A DNA stretch of 64,000 nt, taken from Kribbella voronezhensis. GTDB lineage: Bacteria; Actinomycetota; Actinomycetes; Propionibacteriales; Kribbellaceae. Each line of letters starts with the position of its first letter. The stretch's first letter is position 1. Both the position numbers and the translations under genes were made by a program. The stretch lies in contig NZ_SOCE01000002.1 of NCBI RefSeq assembly GCF_004365175.1, positions 930,001 to 994,000 of the forward strand. The letters run 5' to 3'. Positions 34,800 through 43,486 of this stretch are shown piece by piece. The notes under the pieces were generated by a model. The model was not told the DNA's origin. It did not search any database and saw only the letters and a program-made list of their open reading frames with translations.

Positions 34800-35315
34800 G
34801 CCGATGTGCCGGTGCGGAACAGCTCCGCGATCGAGCACCGGCTCCTGCCGCGGCCCGCTCCGGCCCAACGCAGCAAGACAAACATCCGGCGATGTTGCCC
34901 ACGGCAAGATCGGTGTCACCGCGACGAACCCAGCACGGGGTGATCAGCGGCAAAGGTCAAAACAATCACCGAGACGGTGCGTTGATGGGCGTGGCGGTCG
35001 CCGGCTGCGGGACGAGGCGCAACGTTGACAGGGCTGGTCCTCGCGAGGATGGTGGGCAGCACGGGGCATATGCGGGCGGGGGTGTCGGGCAGCTCCGTCG
35101 TCGACGGACAGTGGCGCCGAGATCTTGTGCCGCCCGCAGGGAAGCTCAGCCGCATGGCGAAAGTGGGCGCTGCAGGACTGACCGCGATCGAGCGGTCCCT
35201 GGGGGCAATCCATGCCTGGACGCTGCCCGAGTCGAAGGACACGCCTGTCCCTTTGGCGTGAGAGCCGATCGGTCCGGCTTCAATCATTGCGCAAGACCCC
35301 ATGGAGATGGTTTTG
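34800..35315. other. Intergenic region without a supported gene
   Basis: About 500 bp between the divergent ppdK and DUF4389 genes. Short open frames exist on both strands, but none has a ribosome-binding site, a recognisable domain or consistent third-position GC. A small inverted repeat, GGACA-CGCC-TGTCC, lies near 35238-35251. The segment may hold regulatory sites for the two flanking genes. Confidence 0.5.
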
Positions 35316-36017
35316 ATGACGACATCCGTCGCATACCCCGTGCACGTGAACGCCGCGCTGGATCCGCACTCTTCCAGGTTGCTCTGGCTCGTCAAGTGGA
35401 TCCTCGTGATTCCGCACTACGTCGTCCTGGCATTCCTGTGGATCGGGTTCCTGCTCAGCTCGGTCGTAGCGTTCTTCGCGATCCTGTTCACCGGGCGCTA
35501 CCCGCGCGCCATCTTCAACTACAACGTCGGCGTCATGCGGTGGTCCTGGCGAGTGACGTACTACGCGTACGGCGCGCTCGGCACCGATCAGTACCCGCCG
35601 TTCACGCTGGCCGAGGTCGAGGACTACCCCGCACATCTGTCCGTGGACTACCCCGAGCACCTGTCCCGCGGACTCGTCCTGGTGAAGTGGTGGCTGCTCG
35701 CGATCCCGCACTATCTCGTCGTCGGCATCTTTGTCGGCGGTGGTTCGTGGGCCGCGAACCGCTCGGACAACTGGCAATGGAACCTCGGCGGCAGCGGCGG
35801 CCTGGTCGGCATTCTGGTGATCATCGCCGCCATCATCCTCGCCTTCACCGGCGCCTACCCACGGCCGCTGTACGACGTGATCCTCGGAATGAACCGCTGG
35901 GCACTGCGGGTCGCGGGGTACGCCGCCCTGATGACCGATGTGTACCCGCCGTTCCGCCTCGACCAAGGCGGCAGCGATCCCGTCCTCGCCGTCCCGCCTG
36001 TTGGAGCCGGTGAATAG
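35316..36017 (+). CDS. DUF4389 membrane protein
   Basis: A membrane protein of about 233 residues with two similar halves typical of DUF4389: LLWLVKWILVIPHYVVLAFL and LVLVKWWLLAIPHYLVVGIF, each followed by FTGRYPR / FTGAYPR and a W-x-x-R-V-x-Y segment with DxYPPF (DQYPPFTL, DVYPPFRL). It has four or five membrane spans and unknown function. The ATG at 35316 is preferred to one five codons upstream. The stop overlaps the following GTG start. Confidence 0.88.
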   Translation: MTTSVAYPVHVNAALDPHSSRLLWLVKWILVIPHYVVLAFLWIGFLLSSVVAFFAILFTGRYPRAIFNYNVGVMRWSWRVTYYAYGALGTDQYPPFTLAEVEDYPAHLSVDYPEHLSRGLVLVKWWLLAIPHYLVVGIFVGGGSWAANRSDNWQWNLGGSGGLVGILVIIAAIILAFTGAYPRPLYDVILGMNRWALRVAGYAALMTDVYPPFRLDQGGSDPVLAVPPVGAGE

Positions 36018-36771
36018 TCAGATGGACCCGGCCGCACACCGCCAGCTCAGCAGTACGGCGTACACCAGGAAGATCGCCACGCTGACAGGCTGGCTGATGG
36101 CGGTCACCTTCGTTGCCTCCATCCCGGCGTACTTCGTCTTCTACGCGCCACTTCGTGATCACCCGGGGTCCATCACCGGGAGCGGCTCCGACCCGACCGC
36201 AAGCGTGGCGTTGGGAGCTGTCCTCGAACTCGTCGTCATCATCGCCAATGTCGGCACCGCCGTGGTGCCCTACGCGATCTTCAAGCGCTACAGCGAGAGC
36301 CTCGCGCTCGGGTACGTCGCGGCGCGGCTCGTCGAGGCCATGTTCATTGCCATCGGCATCGTCAGCGTGCTGACCTTTGTCTTCCTGCGGCAGGAAGGCA
36401 CGGCCGGCACCGACGCCGCTCTCGGCCAGGTCTTCGTCGCAATCTACGACCGGGCATTTCTGATCGGGCCCGGCTTCTTCGCCGGCGTCGCGAACGGAAT
36501 GGTCCTCGGCTACCTCATGTATCGCTCCGGCCTGGTACCACGACGGATGGCGATGCTGGGGCTGGTCGGCGGGCCACTGATCGCGGCTTCGGGAATCGCC
36601 GTCATGTTCGACGTCATCGGCCGTGGCGGCGCGGTTCAGGGCATTGCGACGATTCCGGAGTTCTGCTGGGAGTTGTCGTTCGCCATCTACCTCATCGTCA
36701 AGGGATTCCGGCCGTCTCCACTGCTGGCTGAGCTCGACAGGGAACACCTCACAGGCGCCGCGGGCTCATAG
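36010..36771 (+). CDS. DUF4386 membrane protein
   Basis: About 253 residues with six predicted membrane helices and the DUF4386 pattern: RKIATLTGWLMAVTFVASIP at the N-terminus, ALGYVAARLVEAMFIAIGIV, and GVANGMVLGYLMYRSGLVPR. Function unknown. The GTG at 36010 overlaps the DUF4389 stop by eight bases; an ATG at 36022 is an alternative start. The two membrane genes form a translationally coupled pair. Confidence 0.87.
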   Translation: MNSQMDPAAHRQLSSTAYTRKIATLTGWLMAVTFVASIPAYFVFYAPLRDHPGSITGSGSDPTASVALGAVLELVVIIANVGTAVVPYAIFKRYSESLALGYVAARLVEAMFIAIGIVSVLTFVFLRQEGTAGTDAALGQVFVAIYDRAFLIGPGFFAGVANGMVLGYLMYRSGLVPRRMAMLGLVGGPLIAASGIAVMFDVIGRGGAVQGIATIPEFCWELSFAIYLIVKGFRPSPLLAELDREHLTGAAGS

Positions 36772-36871
36772 CCGGGCCCAGTGCCGAAGACTTGCCAACG
36801 AGCGGCAGTGCGGCTTGAGTTCAGGGCAACCGGGGGCGCGGGCCCTAGAATCGAGCGGGTCTTGCTTCGAG

Positions 36872-39733
36872 ATGGCAAAGGGGTGTGGGGCGCTGTCGTT
36901 GCACCAGTTCGATTTTCGGATCCTTGGGCCGCTGTCGGTGACGTGTGGTGGCGAGGAGCTGTTGCTGGGTGGACCGAAACAACGCGGGCTGCTGGCGGCG
37001 TTGCTGCTGAACTCGAACCGGCGAGTCGCGCTCGAACGTTTGGCTGAGCTCCTCTGGGACGAGCCGCCGCAGTCGGCGACCGCGAACCTTCGGACCTACG
37101 CGTCCGGGCTGCGCCGGGTGATCGGTGATCGTCTGCTGGCTCGGGACGGCGGGTACGAGCTGGCCATCGGTCCGGGGGAGTCGGACGTCGAGCGGTTCGG
37201 CGAACTGGTGTCGCGTGGCAGGGCGGAGCTGGCGGCCGGGAACCAGTCGGCCGCCGACAGCCGGCTGCGCGAGGCGCTCGATCAATGGCGCGGCCGATGT
37301 GGTGAGGACTTGCCTGGCGACATCCCGCTGGCTCGGCACCTGGGCCTGCTCGACGAGCAACGCCTGCTTGTTCTGGAGGACAGCCTGCAGCTGCGGCTGG
37401 ACCTTGCGGACTTGCGCCAGACGGTGACCGAAGTACGGGTTCTGCTGACCGATCACTCCACTCGGGAGCGGTTGTGGGCGGTGCTCATGACCGCGCTGTA
37501 CCGGAGCGGCGATGTCGCCGGATCCTTGGCCGCCTATCGTGCAGCGGCCGAGGCGCTGGACCGCGAACTGGGCATGCGGCCGGGCCAAGAGCTGCGTGAC
37601 CTGCAGCAGGCGATCCTCGCCCGCGATCCTGCCTTGGAAACGGGCGAAGCCGTCAGAACGCCCGGTACGCCGGTGCCCGACATCCCGCGACAGCTGCCGA
37701 GGGACAGCCGGGTGATGGTCGGTCGCGACGACGAGCTGGCCGCGATCATGGCGGTGTGCTCCGGCGCGGGCCGGGATCCGGCGCAGCCGACCGTGGTGTC
37801 GATCGACGGGCAGGCCGGGGTCGGCAAGTCCGCGCTCGCGTTACGAGCCGCGCATCTGCTCGCCGGCAGACATCCGGACGGCCAGCTGTACGTCGATCTT
37901 CGTGGCACCACGACCGGACTTGAACCCGTATCCAGCGTGCACGCGCTGGCCGGACTCCTCCGCGCGTTGGGGGATCCGCACCAGACCAGCCTGGACGAGC
38001 ACGAACTCGCCGCCCGGTTCCGCACCATCACGGCTGATCGCGCGCTCCTGCTGGTACTCGACAATGCCAGTCACACCCAGCAGGTGTTGCCACTGCTTCC
38101 GGCTAGCGGGAATTGCACCGCCCTGGTGACCAGCAGGCGTCGGCTCACGACGCTGGACGCCTCGTTGTGTCTGTCGCTGGACGTGCTGTCGCCGGCGGCG
38201 GCCCGCGCCACGCTGACGGAGTACGGGCCGCCCGGTGAGCAGGACGAGGAGGGTGCGGTCGCGGATGTAGCCGAACTCTGCGGGCGGCTGCCGCTCGCGC
38301 TTCGGATCGCGGCGGCTCGCCGCGCCTCGCGCCCCGACTGGTCACTCGCCGAGCTCGCGCGGCAGCTTGCCGACGACCGCCGTCGGCTGGACGAACTGAG
38401 CACCGACGACGTCAGTGTCCGGGCCGCATTCGCGGCGACCTTCGACGCCCTGCGGCTCGGCGACAAGCCCGGCGAATCCACGGCCGCCGAGCTCTTCCGA
38501 CTCATGGGTGCGCTGCCAATGCCGACGTACGGCGAGGAGGTGCTGGCCGCACTCGCCGATGTCGCCGAAGCGGAGCTCAAGTTGGCGCTTCGGCGGCTGG
38601 TCGATCTGCACGCGGTCGAGCCTCGGGCCGGGCGGTTCGTGCTGCACGATCTCCTTCGGTTGTTCGCTGCCGAACTTGCCGAGCACGAGCTGACCGACCA
38701 CGAGCGCGAGGCTGCGCTGGCGCGTGTCTTCAGCTACTGTGCCGAGGCTTCGCGGCAGGCGCGTGCGCAGTTCAGGCCGGTACGACGTGATCTTCCCGCG
38801 GTGGTGTCGATCGCCCGGCAGGCACCACGGCCACGATGCGACACGATCGACCAGGCCGCGATCTGGTTCGACTCCGAGCGCGAAGCGCTCCGGGCGATGG
38901 TGCGCATTGCCGATCGCGGGCCGGCTGAGCTCTACTTGCCGACCACGGTCATCGTCGACGCGCTCTCCGCTGACCTCGAACGTGACCAGCGGTTGCCCGA
39001 GGCAATCGAGCTCAATGAGACGCTGGCCCGCATTGCCGAGCGGAACGGGGACAACGTCGAGGCGTCCGACTGCTGGCGATATCTGGCCAGCTGCCATCAG
39101 CGGCTCGGCAACCGGACGCTTGCGCGCGACTACGTCGCGCGTGGAATCGAGTTGGCCCGGAAGACCGGGCAGACCACCAGGCTCGTTTCGGCGCTCAACA
39201 CGTTGGCGATCTTCAATACCGAAAGCGGTGACTTCGGTGCCGCGGAATCCCTGGTGACGGAGGCCCTGGGGCTGGTCGGCGACAGCGACGAGGTCGCAGT
39301 CGGAATCCTCCTCAACACCCAGGGGATGAACGCGCGCTGGGCCGGTGACAACGCCAAGGCAGTCGGCCATCTGCTGGCGAGCCTGGCGATTCGAAGGCGG
39401 GTCGGGGACCGAGTGGGGCAGGCCTACACGAGGTACCAGCTCGGCCGGGCGTATCTGGCATCGGATCGGCTGGAGGACGCTCTGCTCCACCTGAACGCCC
39501 TCGTCGAACTGGCCGTCGACCTGTCCGCCCGTGATCTCGAGCGCGAGGGCCGGATCGCCCGGATGCAGGTTCTCAATCGTCTCGGCCGCCTCGTCGAGGC
39601 CAAGGAGGACCTGGCTCAGGCCCTCGACCTGTGTGAGGTCGTGGGGCAGGTGACGGCGCGCTCCCAGGTGCTCGTGGCCGCCGCGGATCCTGCTGCCGAC
39701 CCGGAGCGGGACACGGCCCTGGCCACCGGCTGA
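36872..39733 (+). CDS. SARP/AfsR-type regulator: winged helix, BTAD, NB-ARC, TPR
   Basis: A regulator of about 953 residues. A DNA-binding winged helix (RILGPLSVTCGGEELLLGG, about 12-95) and a bacterial activation domain (DVERFGELVSRGRAELAAGN to LGMRPGQELRDLQQAIL) are followed by an NB-ARC ATPase. The ATPase has Walker A DGQAGVGKSAL near residue 313 and a Walker-B-like LLLVLDNAS. A winged-helix and TPR C-terminus follows (RLGNRTLARDYVARGIELAR). SARPs activate secondary-metabolite genes by binding 11- or 22-bp spaced direct repeats at the -35 region; two such promoters lie in the facing cluster. The start codon is uncertain because no strong ribosome-binding site precedes ATG 36872. Confidence 0.9.
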   Translation: MAKGCGALSLHQFDFRILGPLSVTCGGEELLLGGPKQRGLLAALLLNSNRRVALERLAELLWDEPPQSATANLRTYASGLRRVIGDRLLARDGGYELAIGPGESDVERFGELVSRGRAELAAGNQSAADSRLREALDQWRGRCGEDLPGDIPLARHLGLLDEQRLLVLEDSLQLRLDLADLRQTVTEVRVLLTDHSTRERLWAVLMTALYRSGDVAGSLAAYRAAAEALDRELGMRPGQELRDLQQAILARDPALETGEAVRTPGTPVPDIPRQLPRDSRVMVGRDDELAAIMAVCSGAGRDPAQPTVVSIDGQAGVGKSALALRAAHLLAGRHPDGQLYVDLRGTTTGLEPVSSVHALAGLLRALGDPHQTSLDEHELAARFRTITADRALLLVLDNASHTQQVLPLLPASGNCTALVTSRRRLTTLDASLCLSLDVLSPAAARATLTEYGPPGEQDEEGAVADVAELCGRLPLALRIAAARRASRPDWSLAELARQLADDRRRLDELSTDDVSVRAAFAATFDALRLGDKPGESTAAELFRLMGALPMPTYGEEVLAALADVAEAELKLALRRLVDLHAVEPRAGRFVLHDLLRLFAAELAEHELTDHEREAALARVFSYCAEASRQARAQFRPVRRDLPAVVSIARQAPRPRCDTIDQAAIWFDSEREALRAMVRIADRGPAELYLPTTVIVDALSADLERDQRLPEAIELNETLARIAERNGDNVEASDCWRYLASCHQRLGNRTLARDYVARGIELARKTGQTTRLVSALNTLAIFNTESGDFGAAESLVTEALGLVGDSDEVAVGILLNTQGMNARWAGDNAKAVGHLLASLAIRRRVGDRVGQAYTRYQLGRAYLASDRLEDALLHLNALVELAVDLSARDLEREGRIARMQVLNRLGRLVEAKEDLAQALDLCEVVGQVTARSQVLVAAADPAADPERDTALATG

Positions 39734-39745
39734 CAGCCCGCCGAT

Positions 39746-39775
39746 GTCCCGGGGCGACGCCTGCCGCCCCGGGAC
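39746..39775. terminator. Bidirectional terminator between regulator and peptide gene
   Basis: GTCCCGGGGCG (39746-39756) and CGCCCCGGGAC (39765-39775) form a perfect 11-bp GC stem with an eight-base loop, centred in the 52-bp gap between the convergent SARP and precursor-peptide genes. Confidence 0.8.
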
Positions 39776-39785
39776 GACGTACGGG

Positions 39786-39980
39786 TCAGCAGCTCCCGAC
39801 GTGCTGCCAGGAATCACAGCGGATGGTCGCGCACTCGACGTTCCGGTAGCACGTCCGCCGGAACTTGACGTGGTCGAGGCACTTGTAGTCGTAGTAGGTC
39901 ACGGGACAGGCCGAGGCCGCTGCCTGGGGCACGATCCGCGCCAGCGCCTGGTCCGCAACTGCCCTGAGTCTGGTGAGCAT
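39786..39980 (-). CDS. Cysteine-rich exported peptide precursor (candidate)
   Basis: A 64-residue precursor. Residues 1-24 form a basic, amphipathic leader (MLTRLRAVADQALARIVPQA) without the hydrophobic core of a Sec signal, ending in A-A-S-A. The following 40 residues contain six cysteines at 25, 34, 44, 50, 55 and 64, so the mature peptide would begin and end with Cys and could hold three disulfides. It is rich in Tyr and Arg. The ATG at 39980 has GGAAGGA eight bases upstream. It has its own promoter, near-identical to that of the upstream export/oxidation operon. I recognise no family; a bacteriocin, signal or defensin-like role is inference. Confidence 0.8.
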   Translation of the reverse strand: MLTRLRAVADQALARIVPQAAASACPVTYYDYKCLDHVKFRRTCYRNVECATIRCDSWQHVGSC

Positions 39981-40025
39981 GCGAGTCCTTCCTTGGTCAG
40001 CCGGTCGGTCGACCGGATTGATCGT

Positions 40026-40071
40026 GACGCTAGGCGCGCGGCGTACAGATCGGGATCGATGGTGCATACAG
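40026..40071 (-). promoter_or_regulatory. SARP-like promoter of the peptide gene
   Basis: Read on the minus strand: CTGTATG, then CTGTACG starting 23 bases later, then CCGCGCGCC and the -10 hexamer TAGCGT (40032-40027). The start codon is 46 bases further on. The downstream 24 bases match the promoter at 43487-43510 at 20 positions, and the 23-bp spacing of the two CTGTA units is identical. Repeats spaced by about two helical turns next to the -10 box are the mark of SARP-activated promoters. Confidence 0.7.
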
Positions 40072-40126
40072 GTACGGCGATGCCGCCGGTACTGCGGAGT
40101 TCGCTCGCACCGTCCTTGGCCGGGAA

Positions 40127-40570
40127 TCACCGGCCCACCTGTCGCAGTACGACGCCGAGCACGCGCTCGCCGGCGTAGGACCCGGCCGTTCGCGAGTCGA
40201 CGCTGTTGGCCGCGTTGTCGCCGAGCAGAATCAGCTGGCCGGCCGGAACGATCGCGTGTGGCACGGTTCGGGCGACCTCGGGTGGCACCAGCTGTCCGGG
40301 CAGGCCGGCGATCCGCTTCACCACCCAGCGATGGTCGCCGACAGCGCCGAACGGAGGCGACGTCGCCGGGGACGCGGAAACCACGACGACATCGCCCCGC
40401 CGGAGACCGTCGGCCGAGGTCCGGCGGACCAGCAGCCGGTCTCCGGGCCGGTACGACGGCTTCATGCTGGTGCCGTCGACAGTCACGACGACATAGCGAC
40501 CGCGCATCCACCACAGGATCGCCGCGATACTCGCCGACCCCACAGCGGCGGCGAGGAGTGGCCGGATCAC
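40127..40570 (-). CDS. S26-family signal peptidase
   Basis: A 147-residue type I signal-peptidase-like protein with one N-terminal membrane helix (LLAAAVGSASIAAILWWM). The catalytic serine lies in DGTSMKPSYRPGDRLLV, the lysine in RWVVKRIAGLPG, and box E reads LLGDNAANSVDSR. All catalytic parts are present although the protein is short. It is last in the mauE-type operon, overlapping the ABC gene by four bases. The obvious substrate is the AASA|C junction of the precursor encoded next, because the exporter here lacks a C39 protease domain. Confidence 0.93.
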   Translation of the reverse strand: MIRPLLAAAVGSASIAAILWWMRGRYVVVTVDGTSMKPSYRPGDRLLVRRTSADGLRRGDVVVVSASPATSPPFGAVGDHRWVVKRIAGLPGQLVPPEVARTVPHAIVPAGQLILLGDNAANSVDSRTAGSYAGERVLGVVLRQVGR

Positions 40571-42390
40571 TGGGCCAGCTCCTCCAACTGATACCCCGAC
40601 GCCTGCTTGCGGAACAGACCGGCGTACACACCGCTGCGCGCGAGCAGGGCCTGATGGCTGCCCTGCTCGATGACGCGGCCGCCGGACAAGGTGATGATCA
40701 GGTCCGCGTCCCGAAGCGCGCCGAGCCGGTGCGAGATGAGCACACTGGTACGGCCCCGGCGCAGGCCGCGCAGACGGTGGTGCAAGTCGTGCTCGGCATC
40801 GGCGTCCAAGCCGGAACTCGGCTCGTCGAGGATCATCAGATCACGGTCCTCGCGCAGCATCGCCCGGGCGGTTGCGAGTTTCTGCCACTGGCCGCCGGAC
40901 AGGAACACACCGGTCCCAGGCGTTTCGTCGGCCTCGTCGGCTTCGTCGGCGAAATTGCGGCTGAGTAGTGTCCGGTAGCCCTTGCCCAGCGCGCGAACTG
41001 TCGCGTCGACACCGGCGTTGCGGCCCGCGGCCTCGATCCGGTCGAGGTCGGTGATCGCGCTCAGGTCGCCGAGGCCGATGTTCTCGGCGGCGGTCAGGTC
41101 GTAGCACATGAAGTCCTGGAACACCGCTCCGATGCGCAATCGCAGCTCGGCGACCGGGACGTCGCGAAGGTCCACACCGTCCCAGAGGATCGCGCCGCGG
41201 GTCGGGTCGTACAGGCGGCAGAGCAGCTTGACCAGCGTGCTCTTGCCCGCGCCGTTGTGCCCGACCAGGCCGACCGCGGATCCGGCCGGGATGGTCAGGT
41301 CGACCCCCGCCAGCACCCAGGGCAGGTCCTCGCCGTAGCGGAACCAGACGTCGCGGAACTCGATTCCACGGCGCAGTACGGGCAGGGCGCTGGGTACGGC
41401 CGGCTCGAGGAGGTCCGGCTCGGTCCGTTCGACGTCGCGGAAGTGCTCGAAGACCAGCAGATCGTGATTGAGCTCGGCAACCGCCGCGACCGCACCGCCG
41501 ATCCCCGTCTGCAACGCGGCAACCGCGGCGACGACCATGGTGAGGTCACCGGCGGTGAGGCTGCCGCCGACCGCTGTGAATGCTGCCCAGACCAGGCCCG
41601 CGCCGCTGACCAGTGCGGTCAGCAGCGCGAGGCCGGTCTGGGTGGCGAAATCACGACGGTCGACGCCGCGCCGCAGTACGTCGGCAGACCGGCGCTCCGC
41701 GAGCATCCGATCCCCGAAGAACCCGGCCAAGCCGAACAGGCGGATCTCCTTGGCCGCTTGGATCTGGGTGAGCAGGCTGCTGTAGAAGACCTCCCGTCGT
41801 TCCAGCGGACTGGTGTTCCACAGCAGGGCCGCACGTCGGCGGCTCATCGCGAGTTGGGCCAGCACGGCCGGCACTGCCGCCAGGACGACCACGGCGGTCA
41901 GGAGCGGACTCAGCGTGAGCATCGACGTCACGAAGCCGCCGATGACGACCAGAGCCCTTCCTACGCTCAGCAGTTGGCTGAGGATCTGGCATGGTGCGCT
42001 GGACCCTGGGGAATCGGCGACGCGGAGCCGGTTCAGGAACTCGGGATCCTCGAACCGTCGCAGGCCCTGCAGCCTGGCGACGGCATCGAACAGGCGGCGC
42101 CGCGCCACGAGCTCGGCTCGTCGGCCGTGCTCGTTGCCGAGATAGTTGTCGACCGGCGCGAGGACGCCCACCAGCAACGCACTGAGGGCGAGCAACAGAA
42201 CGGGCGGCGCGATCAGGCCCACGCTCGGATCAGGTCCGGTCAGGCGGTCCAGGGTGTACTTCGTGCACCACGCGGCGGCCAGCGGTGCGACGCCCTGCAC
42301 GACCATGACGAGGACCCGGCCGATCGCCAGGTGCGGTGCCGCCTGCCACGTGAGGAACACGGCCGAACGGGTGGCCGCGAATCTGCTCAC
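40567..42390 (-). CDS. ABC exporter (fused permease-ATPase)
   Basis: A 607-residue half-transporter with six membrane helices (residues about 20-320), an arginine-rich coupling loop, and an ATPase domain: Walker A GHNGAGKST, Q loop VFQDFMCYDL, signature LSGGQWQKLATARAM, Walker B LMILDEPSSGLD and H loop ISHR. It lacks an N-terminal C39 peptidase domain, so any leader removal needs another protease. The GTG at 42390 overlaps the redoxin stop (GTGA). It probably exports the cysteine-rich peptide. Confidence 0.93.
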   Translation of the reverse strand: MSRFAATRSAVFLTWQAAPHLAIGRVLVMVVQGVAPLAAAWCTKYTLDRLTGPDPSVGLIAPPVLLLALSALLVGVLAPVDNYLGNEHGRRAELVARRRLFDAVARLQGLRRFEDPEFLNRLRVADSPGSSAPCQILSQLLSVGRALVVIGGFVTSMLTLSPLLTAVVVLAAVPAVLAQLAMSRRRAALLWNTSPLERREVFYSSLLTQIQAAKEIRLFGLAGFFGDRMLAERRSADVLRRGVDRRDFATQTGLALLTALVSGAGLVWAAFTAVGGSLTAGDLTMVVAAVAALQTGIGGAVAAVAELNHDLLVFEHFRDVERTEPDLLEPAVPSALPVLRRGIEFRDVWFRYGEDLPWVLAGVDLTIPAGSAVGLVGHNGAGKSTLVKLLCRLYDPTRGAILWDGVDLRDVPVAELRLRIGAVFQDFMCYDLTAAENIGLGDLSAITDLDRIEAAGRNAGVDATVRALGKGYRTLLSRNFADEADEADETPGTGVFLSGGQWQKLATARAMLREDRDLMILDEPSSGLDADAEHDLHHRLRGLRRGRTSVLISHRLGALRDADLIITLSGGRVIEQGSHQALLARSGVYAGLFRKQASGYQLEELAQ

Positions 42391-42905
42391 CGCGCGGTCA
42401 CCATCGGCAGGCCGTCGACCGTCGTGTCGACGGCGGCAACCCGGCCGTCCTCGTCGAGCAGGAACACCGCCGGATAGCCGTACGCCGACAGCGCCTCGAC
42501 CACCGTCGCGCGTTCGCTCGTCACGACCACCCGGGCCACCGCCTCGAGCGCCTGGTGGCCGGCGGCGTCGCTTCCGGTGCCATCGACGATCACTGCGAGC
42601 ACCCGCTCGCGATCCAGTCCGGCGGCGTACGCGACGAACCGCGGCAGGGCTGCCTCGCACGGGGGACACCCGGGCGAGAAGTACCCGACGAGGGTTTGCG
42701 CGCCGCGCAGGTCGCGATCCGAAACGGTCTCGCCGTCGGTTGTCGCCGCAGTGAACGGACGGATCGTGGTCCCGACGGGCAGCGGTTCGGGCGGCGGTTG
42801 GACGGGGTTCATCGTGCGCAACCGCCGCACGATGGCGAGCGTGAGAAGGAGATTGAGCGTGCCCAAGACAGCGAGCAGAACGACGGCGGCGGTCAGATAC
42901 GGCAT
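42387..42905 (-). CDS. Membrane-anchored thioredoxin-like protein (MauD/TlpA type)
   Basis: 172 residues: one N-terminal membrane anchor (AAVVLLAVLGTLNLLLTLAI) and an extracytoplasmic thioredoxin fold. The active site is CPPC (GYFSPGCPPCEAALPRF) and the cis-proline loop YGYPAVFLLD. MauD-like proteins make or rearrange disulfides in cysteine-rich partners such as the methylamine dehydrogenase light chain. No dehydrogenase genes are nearby, so the six-cysteine peptide is the likely client. It lies 13 bp downstream of the MauE-type gene. Confidence 0.92.
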   Translation of the reverse strand: MPYLTAAVVLLAVLGTLNLLLTLAIVRRLRTMNPVQPPPEPLPVGTTIRPFTAATTDGETVSDRDLRGAQTLVGYFSPGCPPCEAALPRFVAYAAGLDRERVLAVIVDGTGSDAAGHQALEAVARVVVTSERATVVEALSAYGYPAVFLLDEDGRVAAVDTTVDGLPMVTAR

Positions 42906-42918
42906 TGGAGCTCCTGTG

Positions 42919-43452
42919 TCAGCGGGCGGTCGATGGCGTGAACAACTCGACGAGATCGTCGAACGCGACCAGCAGCGCGGCGCCGATCAGTCCGGCGAAC
43001 ACTGCCGTGAGAACGCCGGCAGGCTGCAGATCGCCGGCGCCGGCGCCGGCGCCGGCGGCGTTGGCGGTGGGCACCAGCCCGGTGAGCGCGATCGCGGCGA
43101 GCAAGCCGTTGCGGGTCAGGTGCTTGCGGCCGAGGGGAGCACCGGTGGCGCCGAAACAGGCGCACGACGCGGTGACACCGCGCATGAGCAGCACAAGGAT
43201 GCCCACGCAGAAGATCGTGAGCAGGCAGAGACATCCGATCAGGCCGACGACGGCCGACAAGGGAACGGCCAGCGCGCAACCCGACTCGATCGCGACGATC
43301 CCGGCCGCCGCGACGCCGGCGTACCGGTCGGGCACCAGTCCAAGCGTCCGTACGGAGCGGCGGAAGGTCGCGAATGCCCGCAACTTCGTGACGGCTGCCC
43401 ACCCGAAGACCGCGGTGAGCAGCGCCTGGCTCGCGACAGTCAGGTACTCCAC
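42919..43452 (-). CDS. MauE/DoxX-type redox membrane protein
   Basis: A four-helix membrane protein of 177 residues with the MauE hallmarks: a TKLRAFATFRRSVRTLGLVP loop after helix 1, and SCACFGATGAPLGRKHLTRN with the redox CxC pair. Such proteins pass electrons between quinones and thioredoxin-like partners. The GTG at 43452 is fixed by GAGGAG eight bases upstream and by a promoter ending near 43487; a longer frame would run into that promoter. First gene of the operon. Confidence 0.9.
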   Translation of the reverse strand: MEYLTVASQALLTAVFGWAAVTKLRAFATFRRSVRTLGLVPDRYAGVAAAGIVAIESGCALAVPLSAVVGLIGCLCLLTIFCVGILVLLMRGVTASCACFGATGAPLGRKHLTRNGLLAAIALTGLVPTANAAGAGAGAGDLQPAGVLTAVFAGLIGAALLVAFDDLVELFTPSTAR

Positions 43453-43486
43453 GCATTCACTCCTCGATCGGCTGCCTCTCGGAGTG

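Noticed and set aside
34916..35395. A 159-codon minus-strand frame upstream of the DUF4389 gene
   Set aside because: It runs antisense into the start of the DUF4389 gene and shows no recognisable motif or translation signal.
39786..40631. A 281-codon frame extending the Cys-rich peptide upstream
   Set aside because: The extension is antisense-frame noise across the signal peptidase gene and the promoter. The ATG at 39980 has a good Shine-Dalgarno and lies downstream of the conserved promoter.
42387..43452. Methylamine dehydrogenase maturation genes
   Set aside because: MauE- and MauD-like proteins are present, but no mauA, mauB or tryptophan tryptophylquinone biosynthesis gene is nearby; the peptide precursor is a better client.
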